From Diogma glabrata (lineage: Eukaryota > Arthropoda > Insecta > Diptera > Cylindrotomidae): 64,000 bases of DNA. Location of the stretch: the NCBI GenBank assembly GCA_963693315.1, contig OY856188.1, positions 186,779,487 through 186,843,486 of the forward strand. The letters run 5' to 3'. Made by a program: the position numbers and the translations under genes. The notes under the pieces were generated by a model. That model was not told where the DNA came from and did no database searches. It saw only the letters and a program-made list of their open reading frames with translations. Shown here piece after piece: positions 12,818-22,734 of the stretch (positions within the stretch are counted from its first letter, which is position 1; the number at the start of each line of letters is the position of its first letter).

Positions 12818-13060
12818 CTGTTTATAGTTGTTTCTTAATTGGTAATTATAAATTAATTTAAAGTTTAATGGATTTTTCGATATTTTAACTAGCCATTTCT
12901 TTTTTTAGGGTCTCATAAACAAATAACAAAAATCAATTTTCACATGATGTTATATGCAATAAATAACAGATAATTTAGAAATCGTACATCATCAAAATGC
13001 ACCTAATAACTGTATCAAAACAAATTAATTAGTATAAAATTCTTTACATTTAGAAATAAA
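12818..13060 (+). terminator. 3' UTR and poly(A) signals of the IQ gene
   Basis: AATAAA occurs at 12958-12963 and again at 13055-13060, 141 and 238 bp after the stop codon. Either could direct cleavage. There is no competing gene before the solo LTR at 13185. Confidence 0.55.
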
Positions 13061-13184
13061 ATAAGATTCACGCACCAATACACTTTTGTTTTCATTAATA
13101 AAAATAATAATAATAGCCATTGATTTTTCTTAACATTAATCGATTAATCTCTTATGACTATAACTTTTTCTTTAAATAACATAT

Positions 13185-13830
13185 TGTTACGATTACCGAA
13201 AAATCGAGATGATTACAATCACTTCCAGAAAAATCAAATCAACAAAACACAACAAATGAATGAAATGAATAATGTTGTTGTTGTTATGTTCTTAGAATTA
13301 GGGTCATTGTCAATATAAAATAAATGATTTTATGAATCAAATCAACATAACGTAAAATAATCGAATATTCGATTATTTTCTCAAGGTTTCTAAAGAATGT
13401 CTTCTAATGGTCGAGAACTATGCAGAATTGTATATAAGCAAATTACCTGTTGTAGTTATGAATTAGTTTTATTTTAAACGTGTGACGGTAAAGTGAAAAT
13501 TATAAAAGTGATGTTTAAAATTAGTTTTTGTTAATAAAGTTTAAAATGTTATTAAGTAGAAATAATTTGTGTATTATTTTAAACGTTGCATTACTGGAAA
13601 CTTCTACAATCAACCGTTGGAGTTTCGGAAGCTGTTGAAAGAATATTCTAGTTAGGAATATAGTTTGCTGTATTGTTTTCCTGTTGTTGTGGAACAATTG
13701 TTGTTGAATACTTAATAAAACCTGGTGTTTGTGCTTACTAATCAGTGATCGAACTCTGAAGAGATTTGGGAATTGCGTTTATCGAATTGTGAGTTATGCC
13801 AATTCGAAGTAAGGTTAGAAAAACGTAACA
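13185..13830 (+). mobile_element. Solo gypsy LTR (646 bp)
   Basis: Begins TGTTACG and ends CGTAACA, the same inverted termini as the complete gypsy element at 50.1-56.6 kb, and it is the reverse-complement relative of that LTR (shared GAAGTAAGGTTAGAAAAACGTAACA-type 3' end and AATCAGTGATCGAACTC). A perfect 4-bp duplication ATAT flanks it (13181-13184 and 13831-13834). It is more diverged from the 50-kb LTRs than those are from each other. It is what remains after LTR-LTR recombination, in the same orientation as the IQ gene and 367 bp past its stop. Confidence 0.9.
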
Positions 13831-13840
13831 ATATGCTGTA

Positions 13841-14820
13841 CAGTAGGTATGTATCATAATATCACAAAAAAAATTTTAAGACCTAGGTTCCAAAACAACA
13901 TGCGTTCTGAGGTGTTGATGGGCGTAAATGTATATGTTTTTTTCATACTTTTTGTTTTAAACAACCGATAACCGAACAGCTAATATTTAGCGTGAATTCC
14001 CTTATGTCAAATCTTTTTTTTGATTGTTCGTTTTTTTCTTTTTGTATTAGAGAGAAACAGTTATGTCTTCTCATAAACGTGCGTATCATTTTCTTTTGAT
14101 TCAAAATTGTACAATTATTGCGAGTTTTTTTAAATCTATAAGAAAAAAATCCCGAAATGAAAAAATGACGTTTTGGCTTTATTATAACCAAACATATAAT
14201 TTTTGATATTTTATCAGTGAAAAATAAATTTGTCCATAATAAAAAAAGTTTGCAGGAAGTTTTCATAATATACTTTGAAAGTATTTACATAACTTAAATA
14301 TTTGTTCGTATTGTTAGTATGTAAATATTGCTTGTCCTTTTTAAAATATTTGAGTTAAATAATCACTGGAAACAACACAATAAATTTCAATTAATCTTGT
14401 AATTGCTTTCATTATCATTCATTTTATAAAAATTAGCACAACTATGAAGAACACTTTAACCTTTTCGTTTTAAATTTATAGTTTTATTAAAAGTTTTGTG
14501 ATTGTAAATAAAAACAAATCAAAATAGAGAAAAGTGAAAGTGAATATGACATATCAATGATCACCATTTTGTTTGTTATGTCTCTCTTTATACAATTTTA
14601 AAGCTATGTTCTCTGTATATTTATATATACTCTATAAGATTTTAAAGAATAGAGCTAATAAATCCTATCATATAAAAAATATGACATATTTAGTGATAGG
14701 ATAGGGAAAATAAAGGCTAGATTCTTCGTGCTTATTGCTTGCCTTGCCTTGTGACATCATCAAGGAATCCTTCAGAACTAAGAGGATGCTACCGTTAATT
14801 GAAGACAGTTTGTAAAGGTT
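13841..14820 (-). mobile_element. LINE 3' tail copy split by a 667-bp insertion
   Basis: 13841-13985 and 14653-14820 together resemble 2814-3250: the CAACATGCGTTCT segment first, then the ATCCTATCATAT / GATAGGATAGGG segment. The gap 13986-14652 is bounded by an 8-bp direct repeat AGCTAATA (13978-13985 and 14653-14660), as expected for a later insertion. I see no terminal inverted repeats on the inserted piece and no coding capacity, so its type is unknown. Confidence 0.5.
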
Positions 14821-15054
14821 AATGTATTTAAATCTAAATAATTTACACCCAAAAAACATAAACTATAAACTGACTTACTTGTGACACCAACCGTCTAAAG
14901 TCTAAACAATGATCGATAAAGTCACATTGAAGCGTTATACGATTAATTAGTTAATCAATTAATTAATTCGAAAAACGAACCGGCGAAATCTAGAAATTGG
15001 TCTTCCATTTTGAATTTTAGGAAAATGCCAAATATCATAAGAAACTATATAAAC

Positions 15055-16005
15055 TAAGCTTGCCAGATCGCCCGGCTAAAGCCGGACTCGCCCGGCTTTT
15101 TTTGGTAAAATTTGGCTTAAAAATCGCCCGGTTCGGACGCCCGGATTTCTAAACAAAATCCGGAAATCGCCCGGATTTTTCCAACATTTGTTCATTGAAA
15201 AACAAAATATATATATATAATATTAATTCGTTTTATAGTCAAAATTTCAATAATCTGTATCTTTCTTATTCAAATATGTTTCACATGTTAAATCGTGTTA
15301 TTTTCAATGTTTCATATGAAAATATATAAACAATTGACATCATTTCAACGTTTTATAATTTATATATTGTGCTCTCGTTCGTTCAATCGTTTGCTGCAAA
15401 TCGTGGAGTTTGGTTTAGTTATCCCAGCGGCGGCCAATACGACAACTGAGCGCGTATTTTCTCACATCAATGACATTTGGACAAAAGAAAAAGGCAAATT
15501 GACACGGGAAAACGTTCGGGCACAATTGATGGTAAAATTCAACTGGAAGGAGACATGTCCAGAGTTTTATACAAAAATAAAAGAAGATGCTGGTTTTCTC
15601 CAAAAAGTTGCTGGAAGTGAAAAATACAAAATGAGAGCTGATAGTTTGCTTGGTACTCAAGAGAGTGGACAGTCATCGACTTCGATGGAGATTGATTGAA
15701 TACAATGTTGACAATTTAAGCATACAACTCTTTCTGTAATAAACAGAATTAAAAATATTATTAACAAAATATATTTCAACATTTTAAAGCAATAAAGAGT
15801 TTTCAAATGTTATTTATGAAAAAACATAGTCTTTTTGTTTTCTTCTTTTCTGTGCCATTTTTAAAAATTTTGTATTTCGCCCGGATTTCGCCCGGCTTTT
15901 CAAATGGAAATTTTGACACTTGTCGCCCGGATTTTGCCCGGATTTATAAAAAAACCGCCCGGTTTTTCCGGCCCGGAATGCCTTCAAAAAAATCTGGCAA
16001 GCTTA
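15055..16005 (+). mobile_element. Non-autonomous hAT element, copy A (951 bp)
   Basis: Ends are the perfect inverted pair TAAGCTTGCCAGAT / ATCTGGCAAGCTTA, flanked by the 8-bp duplication ATATAAAC (15047-15054 and 16006-16013). Both subterminal regions carry runs of CGCCCGG: five on the left (15068-15175) and at least four more, plus TGCCCGG and GGCCCGG variants, on the right (15878-15977), all in the same orientation. Repeated subterminal motifs are usual transposase-binding sites in hAT elements. A sister copy with its own TSD is at 42254-43194. Confidence 0.93.
15307..15699 (+). CDS. C-terminal hAT transposase fragment (dimerisation region)
   Basis: From the ATG at 15307 an open frame of about 130 residues contains LVIPAAANTTTERVFSHIND, WTKEKGKLTRENVRAQL, FYTKIKEDAGFL and SEKYK. 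This corresponds to the C-terminal dimerisation region of hAT transposases (the pattern IP-x-N-x-x-x-ERVFS...W-T-x-x-x-x-x-L) plus the short tail that normally follows it. The zinc finger and catalytic residues are absent. It is either a passenger relic or a truncated protein able to pair with full-length transposase; the latter is speculation. In copy B the frame is broken by a 4-bp deletion. Confidence 0.6.
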   Translation: MFHMKIYKQLTSFQRFIIYILCSRSFNRLLQIVEFGLVIPAAANTTTERVFSHINDIWTKEKGKLTRENVRAQLMVKFNWKETCPEFYTKIKEDAGFLQKVAGSEKYKMRADSLLGTQESGQSSTSMEID

Positions 16006-16013
16006 ATATAAAC

Positions 16014-16640
16014 TAAGCTACAATATACACCATAAATGAATATAACCTTACTGTTTGAGTCATTTCGATTCGAAACGATTTCAAATTTCTCAATAACTTG
16101 GGTGATCGTAGAGCTCAAAATACAGATTTTAATAGATTTTTTTGGTTCACGAGCAAAATGATGAATTTTTCTACAAGGTATGGTTAGGTTCGTGCTCAGC
16201 AAACCAAACTACATCGAAATAAGGTTTTATTACACTTATTCGTTAAATGGAGTGTCCGTTCTAAAACAAGAAATACTTTTTGGGAGTTTTTGTACAGGCT
16301 AGGGACGACGTTTGAAACTTTTAGTTTATAAACAGGTTATATACGTGTTTAGAAAATAAAAATATATACATCGCAGTAACTTTATTCTTAGTTACTGCGA
16401 TGTATATAATCTACAATTTGGTTCATAAACAAATTTACGACTGATAGAATTTTAGACATAGCCTTGATTTGTTCGATGTGGAACGTCACTCCGTACTGTG
16501 GAATTGAAGTTTTGTATTTTTTTACTAAACCAATTATGGCCCTAGTTAAAAATTGATTTATGACCATTAAAAAGTAAAAAATTTCTTGAGAAATAGGTAA
16601 AATGTGCACTGTTTAAAAAAAATTGAATATATATGTAATA
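16014..16640. other. Interval with one perfect 17-bp-stem hairpin
   Basis: No gene. 16364-16380 and 16391-16407 are perfect inverted copies (arm ATATACATCGCAGTAAC) around a 10-base loop. The rest is unremarkable AT-rich sequence. Confidence 0.6.
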
Positions 16641-17173
16641 GTCCCTGGGCCTTCACCTACATAATTTTCTGATTACCACATATTTTATACTTCGTGATGC
16701 GCCTGTCCTTGACGAGCCCGAAAACATTTGTTCTGCGATTTTTTTCAAATCGGCCGCTTTTGCTTTCGGTAAGCTCCAAAAAATGCCAATTGCCCGCGAT
16801 CTTGTAAATTTGCTACCACATTTATTTTTTTTAACTGTGGAGGTTGGAAATTTGTTTTAGAATACGAGGGTAAGCTTGTCCGACAACTGACATTTTGATG
16901 TTTGGGTTGTCGGACTAGGCAATAGCAGACAAATTTTTGTCGGACAAGGTTACCCTTGTGTTCTAAATCAAATTTCCAACCCCCATAGTTGAAAAAAAAC
17001 AAAAATTTAAAAGATCCCGGGCAATCGGCATTTTTCGGAGCTTGCCGAAAGCAAAAGCGGCCGATTTGAAAAAAATCGCAGAACAAATGTTTTCGGGTTC
17101 GTCAAGGACAGGCGCCTCACGGAGTTTAAAATATGTGGTAATCAGAAAATTATGTAGGTGAAGGCCCAGGGAC
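16641..17173. mobile_element. Fold-back MITE (533 bp)
   Basis: The left end GTCCCTGGGCCTTCACCTAC and right end GTAGGTGAAGGCCCAGGGAC are perfect inverted copies. Pairing continues for roughly 200 bp on each side, with matching strings such as AAATCGGCCGCTTTTGCTTTCGG and GCTCCAAAAAATGCC, and with TTGTCGGACAAG-type motifs near the centre. TA lies on both sides (16639-16640 and 17174-17175), consistent with a TA target as in Tc1/mariner-type MITEs. There is no coding capacity. Confidence 0.85.
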
Positions 17174-17320
17174 TATAATGCAAATTGCTACACATATAGG
17201 TCCTACGGAAGTTTTCATTACAAAACAATACAAAGCTTGCTGTATAGTTAAATTTAATTCTCTTTGCATTATTATTTAACAAAACACTTGGAATAAAATA
17301 TATTGCAGTTTTTACTTAAA

Positions 17321-17760
17321 CTGGGAGGGCCCGGCGTGCTTCGCTACGCTTATAAATAAAGTTTTTGCGTAGACATTTTGTTGACGTAGAAGCAATGATT
17401 TCAAAAAGTGGTAATGAGATATGCTAGCATATAATTTTTAATTTTTCTTTTTAAATATATGAATGAAAAATAATCAGAACTCTAGCTGATCAGTTCGGAT
17501 ATATGAAAAATTAGCGATAAAATAAGCTTTCAAGTAAGCTTATTTGATCTCTAACTTATTTGATCGCTAACTTTTCATATATCCGAACTGATCAGCTAGA
17601 GTTCTGATTATTTTTCATTCATATATTTAAAAAGAAAAATTAAAAATTATATGCTAGCATTTCTCATTACCACTTTTTGAAATCATTGCTTCTACGTCAA
17701 TAAAATGTCTACGCAAAAACTTTATTTATAAGCGTAGCGAAGCACGCCGGGCCCTCCTAG
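17321..17760. repeat. Palindromic Helitron 3' end, about 215-bp arms
   Basis: GGAGGGCCCGGCGTGCTTCG starts at 17324 and its inverted copy ends at 17757. Nearly the whole intervening sequence pairs, including TATATGAATGAAAAATAATC and CTGATCAGTTCGGATATATG. The palindrome equals two Helitron 3' ends joined tail to tail. It recurs complete at 59923-60362 and as a half at 58062-58289. Confidence 0.85.
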
Positions 17761-17774
17761 TAATAAAAAATAAA

Positions 17775-18085
17775 CTCACTCATACCATTATCATTCATTC
17801 ACAACATTCATTTCACCATTAACACCATAATAATTAAATCAAAGAAAATCAAAGAAAAATAATAATAATAAAAAATAAAGTCACTCATACCATTATCATT
17901 CATTCACAACATTCATTTCACCATTAACACCATAATAATTAAATCAAAGAAAATCAAAGAAAAATAATAATAATAAAAATTAACTCACTCATACCATTAT
18001 CATTCATTCACAACTTTCATTTCACTAATAATAATAATAAAAAAACAAAGAAAAATAATACGTCTATACACTCCTAAATCAATGC
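17775..18085. repeat. 105-bp tandem repeat, three units
   Basis: TCACTCATACCATTATCATTC begins units at about 17776, 17881 and 17985. Units include CACAACATTCATTTCACC and the A-rich AATCAAAGAAAATCAAAG. The third unit is shortened and drifts into AATAATAATAA sequence. Confidence 0.85.
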
Positions 18086-18371
18086 ATAAACTAAATTGAA
18101 ATTTGAAAATAATAATAAAATAATAATAAAAAAACAATATTGTAAACAATAAAAAACAACACAACGATATTGTATCTGGGGGGCCGTTAAATTCAAAAAT
18201 ACATTTTAATTCGTCTATAACTTTTTTATTTATGATCCGATTTGTGTGAAAAATCTTTAAGACCTAAGTTACACTAATATCAGTTAGCAGTGAAAATTTG
18301 AAACGAATCCATCTGCGAATAAAAAAGCCTTAGGCTCCAGAAAGTTTTTTTTAGCGTATTAATATATAAGA

Positions 18372-20348
18372 TATAGAGCTTGTTGTATTAAAAATGTCTA
18401 TTATTTGCGTTAAATAATATTGCGCGCAGCATTTGCTTTGTATGACATTTTAATGCAAATTACATTATAATTTAGAGCTACTTTGATTATTACGCACCTG
18501 TATTTAACACAAATATTATTTGCTGCAATTAGTTATATATATTATATTGAAAAATAAAACAAAAACTAGAATAAAATTTATATCACTTCACTTATACATT
18601 TGTCATATAAATCATAAATATTAATAAAGTTTAATTGTTATTGAAACAAAATCACCACAACTATTGAGTTCTATAATGTATTTTTAAAACATATACTTAA
18701 TTTATTTAATTTTATATTTTTAACGTGCATACTTTAACCAATATAATTAACACTTAATCTACTCAAAAACAACTCAGATCACTTTGACATTTCAAAACTT
18801 AATCTAACTTCGTTTCTAATTTCAATCCAAAATACTGTTAGGAAATGAATCTCCCATTTATCCATGATATGTGTTACCCTATGGTAATAACTTTTCTCAG
18901 ACCATTACCACTTGCAGTCTCTAAATCCCGTTCAAAACCTTCGTTTTCTAATTCTAAATTTTGTCTTAATTTTCATGATGTACGAAGTCTTCATGGACAA
19001 CTACATCTACGGTGTTACTTGAATACAAAGAAAAAAAAACTTTAATTCGTTACTATCAAATTAGTCTGCAAGTGGCGGAAGCGGTTTACTAATTCTTAAA
19101 TTTTTACTTTTAAAGACAAGAACAAGTTTCCCATGAAAAAGTGCAATTCGTATAATTTTTTTTCTTTCTAAAATTTTTAAAAAAGACAATACCGGTCGTG
19201 GTGTGAGAAAAACAGAAAAACAACGATGATTTTTTTGAGTGAGACGATAGTGAACCACGAAAGTAGGAAGTTAAATTTGGATTAATTAAAAAAAATAATT
19301 TTTTTTTCGTTCGTACTTAGCGGATGTTAGCGTTAAGTTGGTTAAAGTAAAAATTTTAGTTTTAAGAAACAAAGTTGATCTTAATTACTTACGTCTTAAA
19401 CAAATTAATAACGCTTTAATTGTTTGTAAAACGATCTTTACTTGAAATAAATTAAACAATGTATGTGTGATTAGTTCTTAGCTAAACTAAATAAAGTTGT
19501 AATATAACGGTAGCAGATTAATTGATAGACTATACAAAGTGTACCTGCTAAAAATAAAGTTTCTGTTGGTTATATACATTTAAAACCGTTTACAGTTGTG
19601 TTTATTTCTAAAGAAAAAAAAGAAAATTTGTTCAGTTACCCAATTAAAATGTCAAAAAAAATAAAACGATAGGATAACTAAATTCAATATCATTTATAAA
19701 ATTTTATTCAAAATATATATATACTATATACTATCAAAAGAATATTAATTAAAATTTAAAAAAAAGACTAAAATTAACATCTATAGAAAAATATATACAA
19801 AATTAACTTAAAATCAATATAAAAAAAAATATATCCAAAATTAAATTAAAATCTATATAAAACCAAAACCATTATAGATTTTTTTATTGTTAAAAATATA
19901 AATTAAATGAAGAAATGAAATGAAGAAATGAAGAAAGAGAGAGGAAAGAAGTTTCGAATATATAAATAAAAGATTGTAGAACGGAAAACCTGGTGCTGAT
20001 TTTTATTCCATAACCTTACGAACGATACATCAACCAATTATTTTCAGTGGAATTGGAAGACAACAGGCTAGAACTCAAGACCTAAGCCTAACACAACCGT
20101 ACTAGAAGTAAGTAATAATATTTAACTCTTCGTATAGACAAAAATTTTTCAATATACAAAAGTAAAGTTATAAAATGAATAATAATAGTAAGAGTACGTC
20201 GGAATAAAAAAATAATAGTGAGTGTGTGTGTGAGATGTATTATTGAGGGCCGGACATCCCCAAAGGTGACTAGGGGTTTCAACCATCTACCGGCACTTTT
20301 GATGTATGTTTCAAAGTAATAGCTTCCACTATTCGAGGCTTTTACAAA
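18372..20348. other. AT-rich interval without recognised genes
   Basis: About 2 kb of A/T-rich sequence with short low-complexity runs, a GT-run at 20221-20231 and no frame with family resemblance. The last part before 20349 could be an eroded LTR (see the hairpin / primer-site entry), but I cannot define its left end. Confidence 0.35.
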
Positions 20349-20371
20349 TTGGCGCCGAAACAGGGCGCCAA
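20349..20371 (+). other. GGCGCC hairpin resembling a retroelement primer-binding site
   Basis: TTGGCGCC and GGCGCCAA form a perfect 8-bp stem around GAAACAG. The strand also reads TGGCGCCGAAACAGGG just after a sequence ending TTTTACA, which looks like an LTR end followed by a tRNA-Lys-type primer site. No matching second LTR or gag/pol is present in the window, so the assignment is weak. Confidence 0.3.
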
Positions 20372-20373
20372 AA

Positions 20374-20985
20374 TTCCTTACAATACTATACTTACTAGGC
20401 TATTACAATACTTTACCATAAAAAACAATACAAATATAAAAATGATGTAACAAACAAAGAAAAAATCTTAAGTCCGGTTAACATTTTTGCACCTAACGAA
20501 AAAAACAATTATTTATTTATTATTGTAGCAAGTTAAATTTAAAAATAAATTGTAGATATGCATTAAAGCTTTAATACAACATTTGCTTTGTAATTTAATA
20601 ATAGCTTGCTATACATAGCTCATATTGCAAAAAATTGCAGTTATTTTTTCAACTGTGTGTAAAACGCATATTGGACAATAAAAACAGCTTGTACTAAAAA
20701 AACAAATACTTTCAACATGGGGTTTAAGCCTGAAGCCTAAACTCCACAATATGGAGTATGGTATAATTAAAGCTTTGTTTCAAACTTATTGAACTCATTG
20801 TGACTCATTGTTTTATGAAGTAGAATGATCTAATAATTTATACGATTTACCCGTGATCTTTAACTTTGGGGTCCATTCAAGTCCAAGTGGTTGTAAATTG
20901 CACATTTTCTTATCACAGTACTAATAATATATCCTGAAAGTTTTAGGAAAATCAAAGTCGTCAAATATCAGAAGTTTGCAACTTT
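20374..20985. other. AT-rich interval, nothing recognised
   Basis: No coding frame or element boundary is seen. Confidence 0.35.
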
Positions 20986-21639
20986 TGCTGTGTGCGAACT
21001 GACGAAATAATAGGCGCGTTCCATTGAAAATCAAACTTACTCAAATTTGCTTTGATCTACTCTACCTCGAATAAGTTGTGTAGTTGAAAAGCAGATTATT
21101 TTTCGATTTTATTTAGATCGTTTATAAAATTTTTGTAGTATTTTTAATAATAAAATTGACCAGTAGGATTTAAACATCAGCCCAAAATCTTTTGAGAATA
21201 ATAAAATTGTGTGGCTATATTGGAAAATTTTTCCAATTTTCGGCGTTCCATTGGTGATCTACTCAAAAGCTGCTTTGAGCAGCTATTTCGTTCCAAAGGA
21301 TCGCATGTAACGACAGAACACAATTTTTGGTGAAGGTGAAATTTGTAAAAACAAAATTTTGACATAAGGTAAAAAACTTCGTAATATTTATGTTTGCTGT
21401 TAATAAATATATATAACATATATACTAATATAAATACTACTTTGGCACTTAAAAAAACTTCTGCAATAAATTGTTGTTCCTCCTGAAATAATTTGTTATG
21501 CCTACTGTCACAATTTGATGATGCTAAAAAGCTATACCAAATTTTGACGTTTCGTTATGGTGAATATATATTCCAAAAAACAAAATGTTGACAGTTAATA
21601 TTTGTCATCTGTCATTATTTCGTCAGTTCGCACACAGCA
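20986..21639. mobile_element. MITE with 26-bp terminal inverted repeats (654 bp)
   Basis: The left end TGCTGTGTGCGAACTGACGA (continuing AATAAT) is matched by the inverted right end ATTATTTCGTCAGTTCGCAC (continuing ACAGCA). TTT lies on both sides, suggesting a 3-bp target duplication. Internally, GCGTTCCATTG occurs twice near AAATC/GATCTACTC strings. No transposase is encoded. A 3-bp duplication would fit PIF/Harbinger, but TTT is low complexity. Confidence 0.75.
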
Positions 21640-22198
21640 TTTAAACAAAATAACTCTTAATTTTTTAACTTCTTTAGTTTTTTTAAGATTTTCGTTGTTT
21701 AAAATCAAATTGATAAGTATCGTATGTTTATAGTCGGCTTACTATACATATTTACATTTTTAAAATTTCGAAGAATATATTATACTGTTGATATATGGTG
21801 TCTTTAATAATCGGTATGCAGTGGCGGATTACCATAGAGGCGGAAGAGGCGGCCGCCTCGGGCCCCACATACACAGGGGCCCCCTCGCTACAAATCGTTT
21901 TGATATTTTATAGGTATTCAAATATCAGATGACTGCGTTCATTCAACCAAAGTTTTTAAACCTAAAGATTTTTTTAATATAATCCCACATGTAAAAGTGT
22001 TAGGTTGTCAATTTGTATTACTTTTTTTCATGTATGTATTTATTTTAATAATTCTAATTTGATAGTTTTATAATTTTTTAATGTACAAATTCGTTTTCCA
22101 ATTTGTATAGTAAAAAAACATTTTGTTTTGAAAAGTTCCACTGTTACGAATGAATATTAATACTAAAACTTTATTTGCAATGGGCTGTTATTATATCA

Positions 22199-22293
22199 GG
22201 TGCGTTCGATTTGACTGAAACAACTGAAAAAACAACAACAATTGCATTTAATTTTTCAGTTGCTTCAGTTGTTTCAGTCAAATCGAACACGGC
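22199..22293. mobile_element. 95-bp palindromic miniature element, copy 1
   Basis: Starts GGTGCGTTCGATTTGACTGA and ends inverted TCAGTCAAATCGAACACGGC; most of the element pairs with itself. The 5-bp direct repeat TATCA flanks it (22194-22198 and 22294-22298). Base for base I read it as identical to the copy at 29773-29867, which has its own duplication TACTA. It lies inside the hAT at 21819-24488 and is therefore younger. Family unknown. Confidence 0.9.
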
Positions 22294-22734
22294 TATCAAT
22301 CGCAAAATTATTGATAAAAACAAAATCCAGATAAGTATTTTTTGGATATTTGAAGTATATTTGAGTTTTATGTTTTCATCAATGATTTTGGATTTCTTTT
22401 AAGACCTACAATTTATTGAAAGCATTAAACTGAAAACCTCAATTTTAAACATATAATTGTACATATTTTAGATTAATTTCATATATAACTAAATAAATGA
22501 AAACTTTTTAACGTGTAGAATTGAAATCTATTATTGTATGCTTAAAATCTATGTATTTTTTATACAATACATGCTAAATTCATCATTTGGATTAACGTTT
22601 GAAAAGGGTTTCCATATGATATGATTGACATAGTATAGGTGTTTTAGCTTTAGTTGTATATTTCGTTTTATCAACGTTGATTGGAAAAAAGATTGTCTAA
22701 AAAATTGGTTTGAAAAATTTTAAAAAAAGGAATT

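Larger units (their letters stand above)
17321..18371 (-). mobile_element. Helitron-like non-autonomous element (1,051 bp)
   Basis: On the minus strand it begins TCTTATATATTAATACGC, preceded by A, and ends GGGCCCTCCCAG, followed by T. This fits the Helitron rule of 5'-TC, 3'-CTRR and insertion between A and T, allowing one change in the final CTAG. Internal strings such as TTTATGATCCGATTTGTGTGAA and GCGAAGCACGCCGGGCCCTCC are shared with the second copy at 50142-60362. Between the 5' part and the 3' palindrome lies a 105-bp tandem repeat. No Rep/helicase is encoded. Helitron assignment is by termini only. Confidence 0.65.

Noticed and set aside
16745..17086. 113-residue minus-strand frame inside the fold-back MITE
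   Set aside because: Reads through both arms of a palindrome, with the ends mirroring each other; not a gene.
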